A DNA stretch of 64,000 nucleotides from Strongylocentrotus purpuratus. Taxonomy: Eukaryota; Echinodermata; Echinoidea; Camarodonta; Strongylocentrotidae. The stretch lies in the NCBI RefSeq assembly GCF_000002235.5, contig NW_022145604.1:7041077-7105076 (forward strand), given 5' to 3'. The notes beneath the pieces are model-generated. The model saw nothing but the letters and a program-made list of their open reading frames with translations, had not been told where the DNA came from and did not search any database. Below are positions 51,301-59,689 of the stretch, piece after piece. Within the stretch, counting starts at the first letter, position 1; each line of letters opens with the position of its first letter. The position numbers and the translations under genes are program-made.

Positions 51301-54300
51301 AAAAGTAGAGCAACAAATCCATGACAGCTCTACAATGTACATGTATAGGAAAATCTAGGTCACCTTGTTAAACTGCTGTGGTTTTTATATAATGACCTAC
51401 ATTTATTTTACTGGTAATTAATACCCTTCACATTTCCGTATCTTATAACACAGTAAATATGTGCAGGGCTTTGGTTGCGCGCAGTTGCCATATATATATA
51501 TATATACGTAATTACGTACAAACAATTATTTTAAAGACACAGAGCGGTTTGCTACTTCATATCTGAACGAGCCTTTAGGGATAAGAAAGTTACGCAGTTT
51601 TAAAATTGTAATCATCAAACACTGTTCATCTCTTCCATATGCTGTTGTGTAAAATGTGTTAATTTGCTATTCTTTTATTCATGAGGCATCTGCCCTTGTA
51701 GATTACTGGAGTAGGCCTACTGGACACATTCTTAAGATACACACACCTGTACAAAATTATTCAGAGCAACTGAGAATATTCAATTTCTATAAAATTGCTA
51801 TATTATGTCAAACAAATAGAGGGATGCCCTCAAAGTTCATTTTACATTGTATGTGGATGTGCATTACCGGTATTAAAGATGTCAATTTTTATTTGATTGA
51901 TTGCAATTTTAATTAAAAAGTTCATAACTTTTTGTTTTCTGTCATATCCTGTCATACAATGTACTGTACATTGAGATGTACCTTCCTAAACTTCCCTGAT
52001 ATGTAATTTTGTGTCATTTGTCTGCCGTTTAAAAATTAAACTAACGTCTGGATGGACAACAACAAGAACAACAGACAAAAATAAATAAATTGTGATTTAA
52101 ATTTTTAAGATAGCCGTACAACTGTATGTATCGCAAAGACATGAAATAATATTTCTTTCCCATACTTCACCATTATTATTAAATTGCCCTTTGCAAATAA
52201 GTTAGTGATTATTGTACCATCCTGTATAATTGTCTTGACTTGGTTTCCTTGTTTCTTGTTTCAGTTTATCATTCTAGTAATTGATAGCACCGACAGAGAA
52301 AGGTTGCACATAAGCAAAGCAGAACTCTACCAGATGTTAGCTAATGAGGTAAGATAATAGCAGTCTTTGAAAGTTAAAGGTAAAGACCAGTTTTGGAAAC
52401 GCCCCCCTCTAAAAAATGAAATGGAAGCTCTTATTACCAATCATGTGAAAGAATATGTTTTTACTAATACATGATGATACAAATTTTGCCAGGAAACCGC
52501 CTACTAATTGATATATTTGGTCAATTATTATATCTATCTGGACGGGATAGATATCGCGCACATGTCGCGTAGTCCCATACATCTCTGTACAGTGCTTGTA
52601 ACTTTACCAAGACTGGGCCAAATTTCTTATCATTTTGATGATTCCAGAACCTTGCAGTACACACCAAGACTTATATGCTAGATGATCAACCTTTTTTGAT
52701 CGATTCCACACAGTTTCTTTCACAATGCAATCGCATGACCAGAACTGATCTTTACCTTTAATACCTAGGCCTACAAAATGTAAAGTGGATTAAGTATAGG
52801 GTCATTCCATGTCAAATCACCCGAAAAATCTGAAAATCTTAACCCGACCATTTTTTATTTTGATGAAACTTAGTATACTTGTTGAGTGTGATCTCACAGC
52901 ACCAAATCCAAAATTTTAGGTCAATCGGGTGAGGGGTTTGGGTGATACGGCCCACCAAATTTTGAGATTTTTTCAAAAATGTATGTTGTACTGTGCATAT
53001 TGCATGTATTCTATACATTATAATAGGGTTTATTGTGAATATCTGTGAGCATGAATACTTTCAATCCTTATTGCTCCTAAACAAAAAATATTATATCTCT
53101 GAAACTTTTACATGTTTTAGTGAACATGTCAGAGATTACATTTCATGAAAAATGTTGTCAAAGTTACGTGATCCACAAGGTCCATTTCAAGGTCAAATCT
53201 GAGGTCAAGAGGTCAAAGTACCCCAACATGTACAAATCTTCAAAATGGTGGCAGATTTGGAATCCTTATTGAATACCCTTTCCAACAATACAAATTTTGT
53301 GAAGATTGACCCATTAGGTCCAGAGATACAAGGGTTCAAAGGTAGGCCCGCCACCCCCATTTTTGAAAAAATCTCAAAATTTGGTGGGCCGTATCTCCCA
53401 AACCCCTCACCCGATTGACCTAAAATTTTGGATTTGGTGCTGTGAGATCACACTCAACAAGTATACTAAGTTTCATCAAAATCAAAAATGGTCGGGTTAA
53501 AACCATTGGGTGATTTGACATGGAATGACCCTATAACAGATTTCTACGAAATTTTGAAAGAAACCTTTGGATTTAAAAAGAGTACTTCAAAGAAGTGCTC
53601 TGTAAAAAAAACACTGATGCAGCTGTCGGGCTATTGTACTCAACTCATTACCTTTAAAGCCTTTTTTGTTGTTGTTACAGCATATGGGGCTTCATCATAA
53701 AGCCCTAAGCACTGCATAATGAATGAATCAATAGAGAATAGAAGTTCCACGTGTATACATGGGGAGTGCCCTCCCTGCTTGTGCTCGATTTGCATGCATG
53801 CACGCTCCTGTGCTAGCTGTGATTTGGTATGTGACGTCCACCGTTCATCCACTGGTGACAGCGCTCCCACTACATACCTGAGTGAATATCACTCGTAATG
53901 TACATACCGGTATGCAGGTGATTGCAAAATGAACTGGAAAATCAATGCTTTCAAATTTTGATTTATCATTAATCAACCCCAGATTATGGGTTGTTCACTC
54001 CTATTTCAAAGGGGATAAATGATTATAATTGCACCTGTATTAATTTAATATTCAGCATGTTTATGACTGTGGTACATTGATTTAATGTCATATCTCCCAA
54101 ACATATGGTCACCATTTTGATTAAATTTCATCTTCTTTGATCAAAATTTGATTTGGTGTTTATAGTCGCATTTTAATGAAAAGTAGAGTCAAGTACTGGT
54201 ACATAATGTACATACATATGGTTATATTTTTATTGAAAGTATACAGTCTAGTCACATTTTGATTAAAATGTCAATTTCATACTCAATATCTATTGACATC

Positions 54301-57300
54301 AAAATTGGATCTGTACTTTGTACAGCCTTCAAAATGACATGGAACCAATAACATGCAACAATGATTAGAAAAACAATACTATATAATGTCAATTTTGTGT
54401 GCATGTTATTGGTTCTCTGTCATTTTGTTTGCTATACAATGTACAGGTCCAATTTAGATGTCAATTGATAAAGTATAAAATTGACATATAGCCTTGTTTT
54501 TGTAATTATTTTTGCATGTCCATGTTATGCACATGTCAAAAAAGGTTGGCATGATATTTACAATGCTGTTTCATTGTGACAGGTTGTTAATTGAAAAGCT
54601 TAAAAGATGAATCACTGTATCATAGACTATTTAGGTCGCGCGAGTCACACCGTGCTTACATGTAAGTGTACATTATGCATAGCCACGGCAATGATTAAGA
54701 TGTCATTTTATTCCCTAATAGCTAACCACTACTGCATGTAGATGGGTGGAGGGTTTTATAATGCTCTAATGGTGACTAGTGCATACATGTAGATCAAAGG
54801 GTGACCTGAAATTTAATCCAAAGTGCTACCATACCATGACTACCATACCGGTACTCAAAATATTCACTAGAAAGAGAGAAATATCTCACAGCGTTATGTT
54901 TTTGTTATCTTTCTGATTTCCTTTTCACCCCCCCCCCCAAGTGTTAGAGATCCTTAATTATGATAGTAAAATAGAACTTGGAATTATACTTGTTGAATGG
55001 GTCCCTAAATTTGTCAAGTCATGATAAGAAATGATATTAAATCTGGATTTATGTATCACTTAATAGTTAATATTAAAGAAATACCATCTCTAAGCACTTT
55101 ACAGATAAGATCACACCGTGCTTAAATGTTCTTTATGCATAGACACAGCAATGATAAAGATATTGTTCTGTTCCCTAATTAGCTAACCACTTCTAGATGG
55201 GTGGAGGGATTTATAATGTTCAAATTTTGTCTAGTGCATACATGTAGATCAAAGGGTGACCTGAAATTTAATCCTAAGTGCTACCATACCATGACTACCG
55301 GTACTCAAATACTCAAAATATTCACTAGAAAGAGAGAAATATCTCACAGCGTTATGTTTTTGTTATCTTTCTGTCTATGCTTCATATTGATTTCCTTTTC
55401 ACCCCTCCCCCCCCCCCCCCAAGTGTTAGAGATCCTTAATTATGATAGTAAAATAGAACTTGGAATAATACTTGTTGAATATGTCCCTAAATTTGTCAAC
55501 TCATGATAAGAAATGGATTTATGTATCACTTAATAGTTAATATTTAAGAAATACCATCTCTAAGCACTTTACAAATTACAAATAGGATCACACCGTGCTT
55601 AAGTGTACATTATGCATAGCCACGGCAACGATTAAGATGTTATTTTGTTCCCTAATAGCTAACCAAGTAGATGGGTGGAGGGTTTTATAATGCTCTAATT
55701 GTGACGAGGGCATACATGTAGATCAAAGGGTGACCTGAAATTTAATCGTAAGTGCTACTTAAAATATTCACTAGAGAGTAGAGAGAGAAATATTTTTTTA
55801 CAGCGTTCTGTTTTGATTAAGTAATATCTTTCTGTCTATGATTCACATTTTCTGACCCCCTCCACTCCCCCCCCCCCCCCCAAAGGGAAAATGTTAGAGG
55901 TCTATCCTTGATAATTCTGATTACAAAGAAAGAAGTCATTGGAATTTAACTTGTTGAATATGTCCTTGAATTTTTCCACTCATGTTTTGAAATGATTATA
56001 ATAAATCTGGATTTATATCGCATCTCTATACTATACCATCTATAAGTACTTTATAGATACGATATAAAGGATAATGTACCAGGTACATGTATTTTGATGT
56101 TCTATCTGTGATTTCCATTGAAATGCGGTGTGTCATATTATCTGAAAGGAACATCAAATCAAAGGCCAACCAGAGATAGTTTTGTATAAAGCCTTGAGCA
56201 CACATAGGTGTGTGTTTGGTAATTACTTGTAATACACATCTTCATCGCACCATGGTTATGTTTGCAATCAGGATTTCGCTGAAGTTCAGGGTTAGGGCAA
56301 GGGTTATAAAATAGTGTTTGATACAGGGTTCTGAAGTTGGGATTCCAGTAATTGTTTGAAATTGACTGCAGAGCAATTGCCACAGGGGCATGCGCTGTAC
56401 AACCAAATTAAGAATCTATCCCCGTGTCCACACCCAAAAAATTCATCGTATAGCTAACCCGTTTCGAGATAGACATACAATGAAATTTCGTGTGTGTACG
56501 CTTACTAACACTACGTATATTGTGCTTCGTGATATTTCCCTCAAACTTTCATTGATCAGTTTCTCTAAACTTATCATAATCAGAGTGGACCCCCCCCCCC
56601 TTTACGACTGGTTCAGATATGATACAGTAAACTGAAAGTTTTTTAATAGACTGTGTAAATGGAATAGCAACTGTGCAAAACAAAAGTCCTGGCATCGTCT
56701 CGATAAAGAATAACAGAATGTTTCGTGTGTGGAAGTATGGTCGAACTAGAACGGTATACCGTAGTAACTGGGCGGGGCTTAACGTGACCGCGCACAAAAG
56801 GAGACCTGACCTGTCATTTCCGCTTCCATGTCATGACCGCTGTGCTGTGCAGTAGTAAACTGCGCACTTATACAACGTTTCGCTGTAAAGTTTTGGAATT
56901 ACTTTTTCTTGTGTGGACGCCCTGTTCACTATACAATGATTCTTGTGTGTGGACACCCTGTTCGTTATACGATGATTCTTTATACGACGTTTCTTTATAC
57001 AACATTTCTTTATAGAGTTTCAGGATATTTTTTTTTTGCGTTGACACGCTGCATGAAATTAACATTGTACTTTTGTTGCTTTTGATAGGACCTGAGGCAT
57101 GCTGCGGTGCTCCTCTACGCAAACAAACAAGACCTCAAGGGCTCCATGTCATCGGCGGAAATCTCACAACAGCTCAACCTAACATCAGTCAAAGATCATG
57201 CGTGGCATATACAGGCCTGCTGTGCTCTTACAGGAGAGGGGTGAGTAAAACCTGCCATTAGTGGACACCTTTATTAAGGCCACCTGTCTATAGTGACCAT

Positions 57301-58004
57301 GTCTTTAAAAAAAATGACCACTTGTCTGTAGTGGTTGCATTTAGCCACCTGTCTTATCAAAGATCATGAGTTGCATAAACAGGCCTGCTGTGCTCTTACC
57401 GGAGAGGGGCAAGTAAAACCTGTCTATAGTGAACCCTTTTTAAATACCAAAATGCCACCGGTCTATTGACCTCTGACCATGGGGTCAGTTTGTATGCAGT
57501 TCACTACATTTAAACAACAGTTCAAGGATAATGAGAATGCACATGTACAGGTACATGTATTCTGTGCGGGAGAGGGGTTAGTAATGCCGTACTTTATGTT
57601 TATATTAGGGTCTTTCTTAGGCAGAATGAGAACACCTTTTTATCAAATACCATTAGTTGCATAAACATGTGTTTGATTGGAGGACTTGTGACCCATTTGA
57701 CCAGCTATCACTCCTTTTTTTATGACTGGGCTCCTTTCTCAGATGATTTGATACCTGTTTCAACATTCAGAGACTGTACATGTATGTTTAGTCTTGAATG
57801 ATAAATGATGCAACTGTCTTCTTTTCAGACCAAATATCATTTTTTTGAAGACTCGGGTCTTTTCTCAGATCATTTGATACATGTTTCACCATTCAGAGAG
57901 TACATACTCTTGAATGATAATGATGCAACTGTCTTCTTTCTTCCCCATCTCCCTGTAGATTATATCAAGGCTTAGAATGGATCGCCAATCAGATCAGAAG
58001 ATGA
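39448..58004 (+). CDS. ARL5: ARL5 (ADP-ribosylation factor-like 5) GTPase, six coding exons, 178 aa
   Basis: Arf-like 5 is a small GTPase of the trans-Golgi that, from studies in other animals, recruits tethering factors such as GARP. Exons: 39448-39493, 47581-47641, 48700-48847, 52265-52348, 57089-57240, 57959-58004. All borders are GT..AG and the joined frame is 537 bases. Gly2 fits N-myristoylation. G1/P-loop: G-L-D-N-A-G-K-T-T (residues 23-31). Switch [12 protein letters not shown] (44-54, Thr47). G3: W-D-I-G-G-Q (65-70), the Arf-family form. G4: N-K-Q-D (125-128). G5: C-A-L-T-G-E-G (158-164). It ends [11 protein letters not shown]. All catalytic residues are intact and the length matches vertebrate ARL5A/B (179 aa). 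The [15 protein letters not shown] block separates ARL5 from ARF1 and other ARLs. The ATG has G at -3 and +4. Confidence 0.97.
39923..40165. repeat. hairpin cluster with G-tract loop
   Basis: CTTAACCCCGTACTATAGG..GGGGTTAAG (39923-39951) and its complement CTTAGCCCC..CTATAGTACGGGG (39973-40001) are separated by a G tract. A third copy of the right arm lies at 40058-40081, then CAGGGCTAACTCC and AACCCCGCAATTGCGGTGCT motifs repeat to 40165. Confidence 0.8.
40929..41195. mobile_element. 'GTGTCCACACAC' element, copy 1
   Basis: Starts GTGTCCACACACAAAAC and repeats 'ATCATCGTATAAATT' and 'TGTCCACACAC' internally. Its right part (GTGCGCAGTTTGCTACTGC..GGTCTCCTTT..CACGCCCAGTTAG) matches the complement of 56745-56870, and its left part matches the complement of 56880-57050. 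Confidence 0.65.
41196..41430. mobile_element. TIR element with about 40-bp ends
   Basis: Left end CCCCTGTCCACACACAACAT..CTGTGATTAGGCGTGATTA; right end TAATCACGCCTAATCACGG..AATGTTGTGTGTGGACAGGGG. The ends are nearly perfect inverted repeats over about 40 bases, in a 235-bp element directly abutting the preceding one. Confidence 0.85.
41841..42454. mobile_element. TIR element carrying a reverse-transcriptase fragment
   Basis: Outer ends ATTAGTGCTGTAG and TTACAGCACTAAT are inverted, followed by CGTTTAACCGTCCGG / CCGTCCGG..GGTTAAACG pairs. T tracts of about 20-40 bases lie at 41928-41998 and 42331-42370. Between them, outside the family's inverted parts, lies non-LTR retrotransposon sequence. 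Confidence 0.75.
42177..42236 (+). pseudogene. reverse-transcriptase remnant of a non-LTR retrotransposon
   Basis: The frame from 42177 reads [13 protein letters not shown] then L-I-Y-F-N-D-L, the classic LINE reverse-transcriptase block just before the catalytic A/F-x-D-D box. Downstream, T-L-L-L-F is followed by V-T-S-S where the F-A-D-D box would be expected, so the catalytic box is lost. Upstream codons give no clear domain. It is a short dead fragment. Confidence 0.8.
42715..42845. repeat. dispersed repeat, copy 1
   Basis: CACATAAAACTACATCCC, GCACGTTTAAAATAGCTCAA, GGCTATCTGTTGTTA and GACATAAAGAATACAACCT match the complement of 46365-46505 with minor changes. The pair flanks about 3.5 kb of intron 1 in inverted orientation. 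Confidence 0.65.
43331..43501. mobile_element. family A MITE, copy 3 (most complete)
   Basis: Ends GTCCCTGTTTCAGAAATTTT and AAGTTTTATGAAATTGAGGC with inner inverted TGTTATCAATAACAAGTTG / TGTTATTGATAACAAG. Related copies are at 4782-4933 and 21823-22128. Confidence 0.75.
43630..44033. mobile_element. TGCGTTTAT MITE, copy 1
   Basis: A 404-bp element whose ends, AGGGTGCGTTTATAAGCTTA and TTAAGCATAAACACGCCCT, form inverted repeats. The interior includes CGCTCATCGTAAACGCTCAT, CATAGACCCACTAGAGGTCA and GATCGGCGATCATGATCGCC. The direct second copy is at 44713-45127. Confidence 0.85.
44713..45127. mobile_element. TGCGTTTAT MITE, copy 2
   Basis: Same orientation and near-identical to 43630-44033, with a small local duplication (CCCATTTAAACGCGTTTAC twice, near 44931-44967). 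About 0.7 kb separates the copies. Confidence 0.87.
45321..45530. mobile_element. short TIR element with GGGTTAGGG-like interior
   Basis: Left end TCCTGCGCCAATTGCTCTGTG faces right-end sequence GTAGAGCACTTATTACAGGA. The interior GGTTAGGGTTGCGATTTATG..GGGTTTAGGGTATGG resembles the piece at 56281-56390. Confidence 0.5.
46050..46158. repeat. (TTTTTTCCC)n array
   Basis: About eleven units of six T/three C, with two length variants. Pyrimidine-only on the plus strand. Confidence 0.95.
46365..46505. repeat. dispersed repeat, copy 2 (inverted)
   Basis: Complement of the segment at 42715-42845, best seen in TTGAGCTATTTTAAACGTGC and GGGATGTAGTTTTATG. Confidence 0.65.
46713..47086. mobile_element. 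TTAA-flanked MITE family B, copy 1 (ARL5 intron 1)
   Basis: Ends TTAAAGGTAAAGACCAGT and ACTGGTCTTTACCTTTAA. The 374-bp interior shares long blocks with 52374-52761, for example ATGAAATGGAAGCTCTCATT, GGGAAACCGCCTACTAATT and GATCGATTCCACA. A TTAA at both outer edges would fit a TTAA target. Confidence 0.9.
47581..47641 (+). CDS. ARL5: ARL5 exon 2: P-loop
   Basis: Acceptor TTGTTTTCAG, donor CAAAT|GTAAGT. Carries G-L-D-N-A-G-K-T, the phosphate-binding loop. Confidence 0.97.
47642..48699 (+). other. ARL5: ARL5 intron 2, holding one TIR element
   Basis: About half of the intron is the element at 47781-48326. The rest is AT-rich with TACATGTACATGT repeats near the 3' end, only about 20-30 bases from the acceptor tract. 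Confidence 0.8.
47781..48326. mobile_element. TTTAAAGGTACTA TIR element, 546 bp
   Basis: Left TTTAAAGGTACTACAGTATG and right CATAGTACCTTTAAA are inverted, as are GTCCCATTTGCAGGCC and GGCTGCAAAAGGGAC. A frame of 89 codons in the interior (47895-48161) has no recognisable domain. Confidence 0.8.
48700..48847 (+). CDS. ARL5: ARL5 exon 3: switch I and switch II
   Basis: Acceptor CTCTTTCTCAG, donor CACAG|GTAAGG. Holds the switch I threonine and the W-D-I-G-G-Q motif. Confidence 0.97.
49000..49106 (-). mobile_element. tRNA-derived SINE (tRNA-Thr-like head)
   Basis: On the minus strand, GGGAGGCGCGATGGCTCAGT begins a tRNA-like segment with a box A, TGGCTCAGTGG (49081-49091), an anticodon loop reading TCTCGTAA (CGT, threonine type), and a box B-like AGTTCAAACC (49039-49048). 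The 3' acceptor strand does not pair with the 5' end and no CCA follows, so it is not a working tRNA. Sequence after box B (GATGCGCTACTAGCGCTAG) would be the SINE body. Confidence 0.75.
51436..51605. repeat. 'CGTATCTTATAACACAG' dispersed repeat, copy 1
   Basis: Motifs CCGTATCTTATAACACAG, GGTTGCGCGCAGTTGCCA and TTTGCTACTTCATATCTGA recur in the same order at 62606-62800 and 63283-63430, and inverted at 56520-56695. Confidence 0.6.
52265..52348 (+). CDS. ARL5: ARL5 exon 4
   Basis: Acceptor TTCTTGTTTCAG, donor GAG|GTAAGA. Encodes the [13 protein letters not shown] strand and the following helix. Confidence 0.96.
52374..52761. mobile_element. TTAA-flanked MITE family B, copy 2
   Basis: 388 bp with ends TTAAAGGTAAAGACCAG and CTGATCTTTACCTTTAA. 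It is colinear with 46713-47086 and differs by small insertions such as GGACGGGATAGATATCGCGC. It starts 26 bases after ARL5 exon 4. Confidence 0.9.
52795..53535. mobile_element. 741-bp element with about 180-bp inverted arms
   Basis: Arms 52795-52981 and 53359-53535 are nearly perfect complements: TATAGGGTCATTCCATGTCA at one end, TGACATGGAATGACCCTATA at the other, then GAAACTTAGTATACTTGTTG, AATTTTAGGTCAATCGGGTG and GGCCCACCAAATTTTGAG with their partners. The 380-bp spacer has no coding frame. Confidence 0.92.
54268..54487. mobile_element. 220-bp foldback element
   Basis: Left arm ATGTCAATTTCATACTCAAT..TATTGACATC..TGTACTTTGTACAG..ACCAATAACATGC pairs with right arm GCATGTTATTGGT..TACAATGTACAGG..GATGTCAATTGATAAAG..ATTGACAT. 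Confidence 0.8.
54645..56065 (+). repeat. three tandem units of about 470 bp
   Basis: Units start at TCACACCGTGCTTA (54645, 55111, 55588). Each runs through GATGGGTGGAGGG, ACATGTAGATCAAAGGGTGA, a C tract and GTGTTAGAGATCCTTAATT to CCATCTCTAAGCACTTTA. Units 1 and 2 are closest; unit 3 is more diverged. The 'CTCTAAGCACTTTACAGAT' end resembles a piece at about 14054-14073. Confidence 0.9.
56281..56390. repeat. piece related to the element at 45321-45530
   Basis: Shares GGGTTAGGG, ATAGTGTTTG, ACTGCAGAGCAATTGCCACA and neighbouring motifs in the same order. Confidence 0.45.
56424..57050. mobile_element. 'GTGTCCACAC' element, copy 2 (inverted, with nested repeat)
   Basis: GTGTCCACACCC at the left and GTTGACACGC at the right. 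Its right half is the complement of 40929-41195. The block 56520-56695 is the complement of 62625-62800, so a different repeat is nested inside. Confidence 0.65.
57089..57240 (+). CDS. ARL5: ARL5 exon 5: guanine-specificity motifs
   Basis: Acceptor GCTTTTGATAG, donor GAGGG|GTGAGT. Holds N-K-Q-D and the C-A-L-T-G-E-G motif. A damaged copy of its last 52 bases and donor lies at 57358-57420. Confidence 0.97.
57241..57958 (+). other. ARL5: ARL5 intron 5, built from local tandem duplications
   Basis: Contains the exon-5-end copy 57358-57420, a more decayed third copy (GTGCGGGAGAGGGG near 57563 and CATTAGTTGCATAAAC near 57650), and two copies of the sequence that precedes exon 6 (about 57729-57829 and 57853-57958). 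Confidence 0.8.
57358..57420 (+). pseudogene. duplicated 3' end of ARL5 exon 5 (pseudo-exon)
   Basis: CAAAGATCATGAGTTGCATA..ACAGGCCTGCTGTGCTCTTA..CGGAGAGGGG copies the end of exon 5 (codons K-D-H to G-E-G) and its intron start GTAAAACCTG. The donor GT has become GC (GAGGG|GCAAGT) and W-H-I has become L-H-K. It lacks the first two-thirds of the exon. Confidence 0.88.
57959..58004 (+). CDS. ARL5: ARL5 exon 6: C-terminal helix and stop
   Basis: Acceptor ATCTCCCTGTAG. Encodes [14 protein letters not shown] and TGA at 58002-58004. The exon continues into 3'UTR. Confidence 0.95.
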
Positions 58005-58561
58005 CGAAGGTTTCTCTCCCATCTGTCACTCTGTCTCTTCAATGTCCTCCATTCTCGTAAGTATGATGAGAATAATACTGTATGTGAACAAGGTCTTAGA
58101 GATACACATGTACATTATACATGTACTTCTAAGGTCTTGATCACACATGACATTGTAAATGTCTGAGAAAACACTGTCCTATTTTTTTGCAGTGTCCTTA
58201 TATTTTCATTTACATGTCGATGTACTCCTGTACATACTACTTGTTTTGTTTTTTGTGCATTAACTGTGTACTTGCAGATTTGTATGTTGATATGCTTGGA
58301 ATATGAATTTTCTGGCTACCGCAACTACACTATTTGTCCATAGAGGGCAGCACCATCCACGGGTATATTTGGCAAAGGCACTTCTGGTTCTCATACAACA
58401 ACAAAATAGGTAGAGAACAGGAAATTCTGATGAAAATTGTAGTTTCGGATCCAATAAAATATAATCAACAGATTGTGATGGTGCCTAGACACATCTCATC
58501 AAATCATCGGGGGAAGTTCATGAAACCTGAACGATAGTTAAGTAAAATGAGGAATTAGTAT

Positions 58562-58726
58562 AGTATTAATGACTGCTTTGAGAGAAATAGTTGTTTTTAT
58601 TCGCTCAAGGGAAGGTTAGAATTGTGCTATTGCCTGAGGCGTGCCGAGGACAATAGCCCAATTGTAACCTTCCCGAGAGCGTATAAAAACAACTATTTCT
58701 CGAATATTAAAGCAGTCATTAATACT
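58562..58726. mobile_element. 165-bp foldback hairpin
   Basis: AGTATTAATGACTGCTTTGA..GAAATAGTTGTTTTTAT..AGGGAAGGTTA on the left and the complement TAACCTTCCCG..ATAAAAACAACTATTTCTCG..AAGCAGTCATTAATACT on the right, with only a short loop (TTGCCTGAGGCGTGCCGAGG region). Confidence 0.85.
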
Positions 58727-59310
58727 TTTATATGCCGAAAAAATTATGACACCACCTTGGCCTTTTTTTAGTTTATCTGCACGGTTGTTTTTTATGATTG
58801 TTTCTTTGAGAGTAGACTAGATCTAGATCAGTACTAGTCTAAGCAAGATATTTTTACAATTTTGGGGGTGGGCCGGCCCTGTGGGGAATATGGAGAAAAA
58901 ACTGCCCTTTCATATGACACCTCACTTATTGAGTATCACCTTCAGGATCACGAGCAATATTAGTTTGAATCTCTGGTAATTAAAACATCGACCAATCTAG
59001 CATGATCGAATGCGCAATGGCCAATGGAAATGCATAGGAATGTGTGTAATCTCTACGGGAAGGATCTGCATCTGTCCGTGACGTACAAATCACTACAATC
59101 ACCAGCATCTGGTTGTCGCGTACTAGAATCTAGATCTAGGGCTACTGAAAAAATTATGGAAGATTTCACGTACCCTTTTTGGAGTTCTTGCTGTCAGCAT
59201 GTCTCGCATTTGATCCTCATCCAGAAGTCAAAATCTTGGGAGCGTTTCTAATTCAGCCATTTTGGCCTAGTACAGTCGGTCGTCTGCACTGGCACAGCTA
59301 CTAGGGAGTC

Positions 59311-59563
59311 GGGCTAACTCGCCCCACGGGACATCTCGCCCCAGCGAGATATCCCGACATGATTTATCGATCGAGAGATACCAGTAGTCTGCTAATTAAC
59401 GGCCAGGATGAAAGAATGTGGACAAATATCAGCCATATCGTCTAAGATGTACAATGAGCACAAACATATACACATTGGTATCTCTCGATCGATGAATCGT
59501 GTCGGGACATCTCGACCCAGTCTTTGATGCTGGGGCGAGATGTCCCGTGGGGCGAGTTAGCCC
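59311..59563. mobile_element. 253-bp inverted-repeat element
   Basis: GGGCTAACTCGCCCCACGGG..ACATCTCGCCCCAGC on the left and GCTGGGGCGAGATGTCCCGT..GGGGCGAGTTAGCCC on the right are near-perfect complements. Inner GATCGAGAGATACCA / TGGTATCTCTCGATCGAT also pair. Confidence 0.88.
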
Positions 59564-59689
59564 GGATTCGCTGCTAGTTGTATTACAAAATTGGTAAAAT
59601 ATAGCGACCAATTCTTCGCACACGTACGGTATCCTCGATCGCTCAGACCATTTTTTAACATGTAAACCTATGGGGTAACCATGGAGACT

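Larger units (their letters stand above)
48848..52264 (+). other. ARL5: ARL5 intron 3
   Basis: Contains the tRNA-like SINE at 49000-49106, an AAT run near 49279-49297, a TATATA run near 51492-51507, the repeat at 51436-51605 and CATAAAAACC repeats near 51286-51304. No additional exon was recognised. Confidence 0.75.
52349..57088 (+). other. ARL5: ARL5 intron 4 (4.7 kb), five repeat blocks
   Basis: In order: MITE family B copy 2, a 741-bp long-arm inverted repeat, a 220-bp foldback, a three-unit 470-bp tandem array, and a 'GTGTCCACAC' element ending 38 bases before exon 5. No extra coding exon was seen. Confidence 0.8.

Noticed and set aside
53488..53700. 70-codon plus-strand frame
   Set aside because: Begins inside the arm of the 741-bp inverted-repeat element; no domain or splice support.
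57358..57420. Alternative (mutually exclusive) ARL5 exon 5
   Set aside because: It lacks the first two-thirds of the exon including N-K-Q-D, so it cannot replace exon 5.
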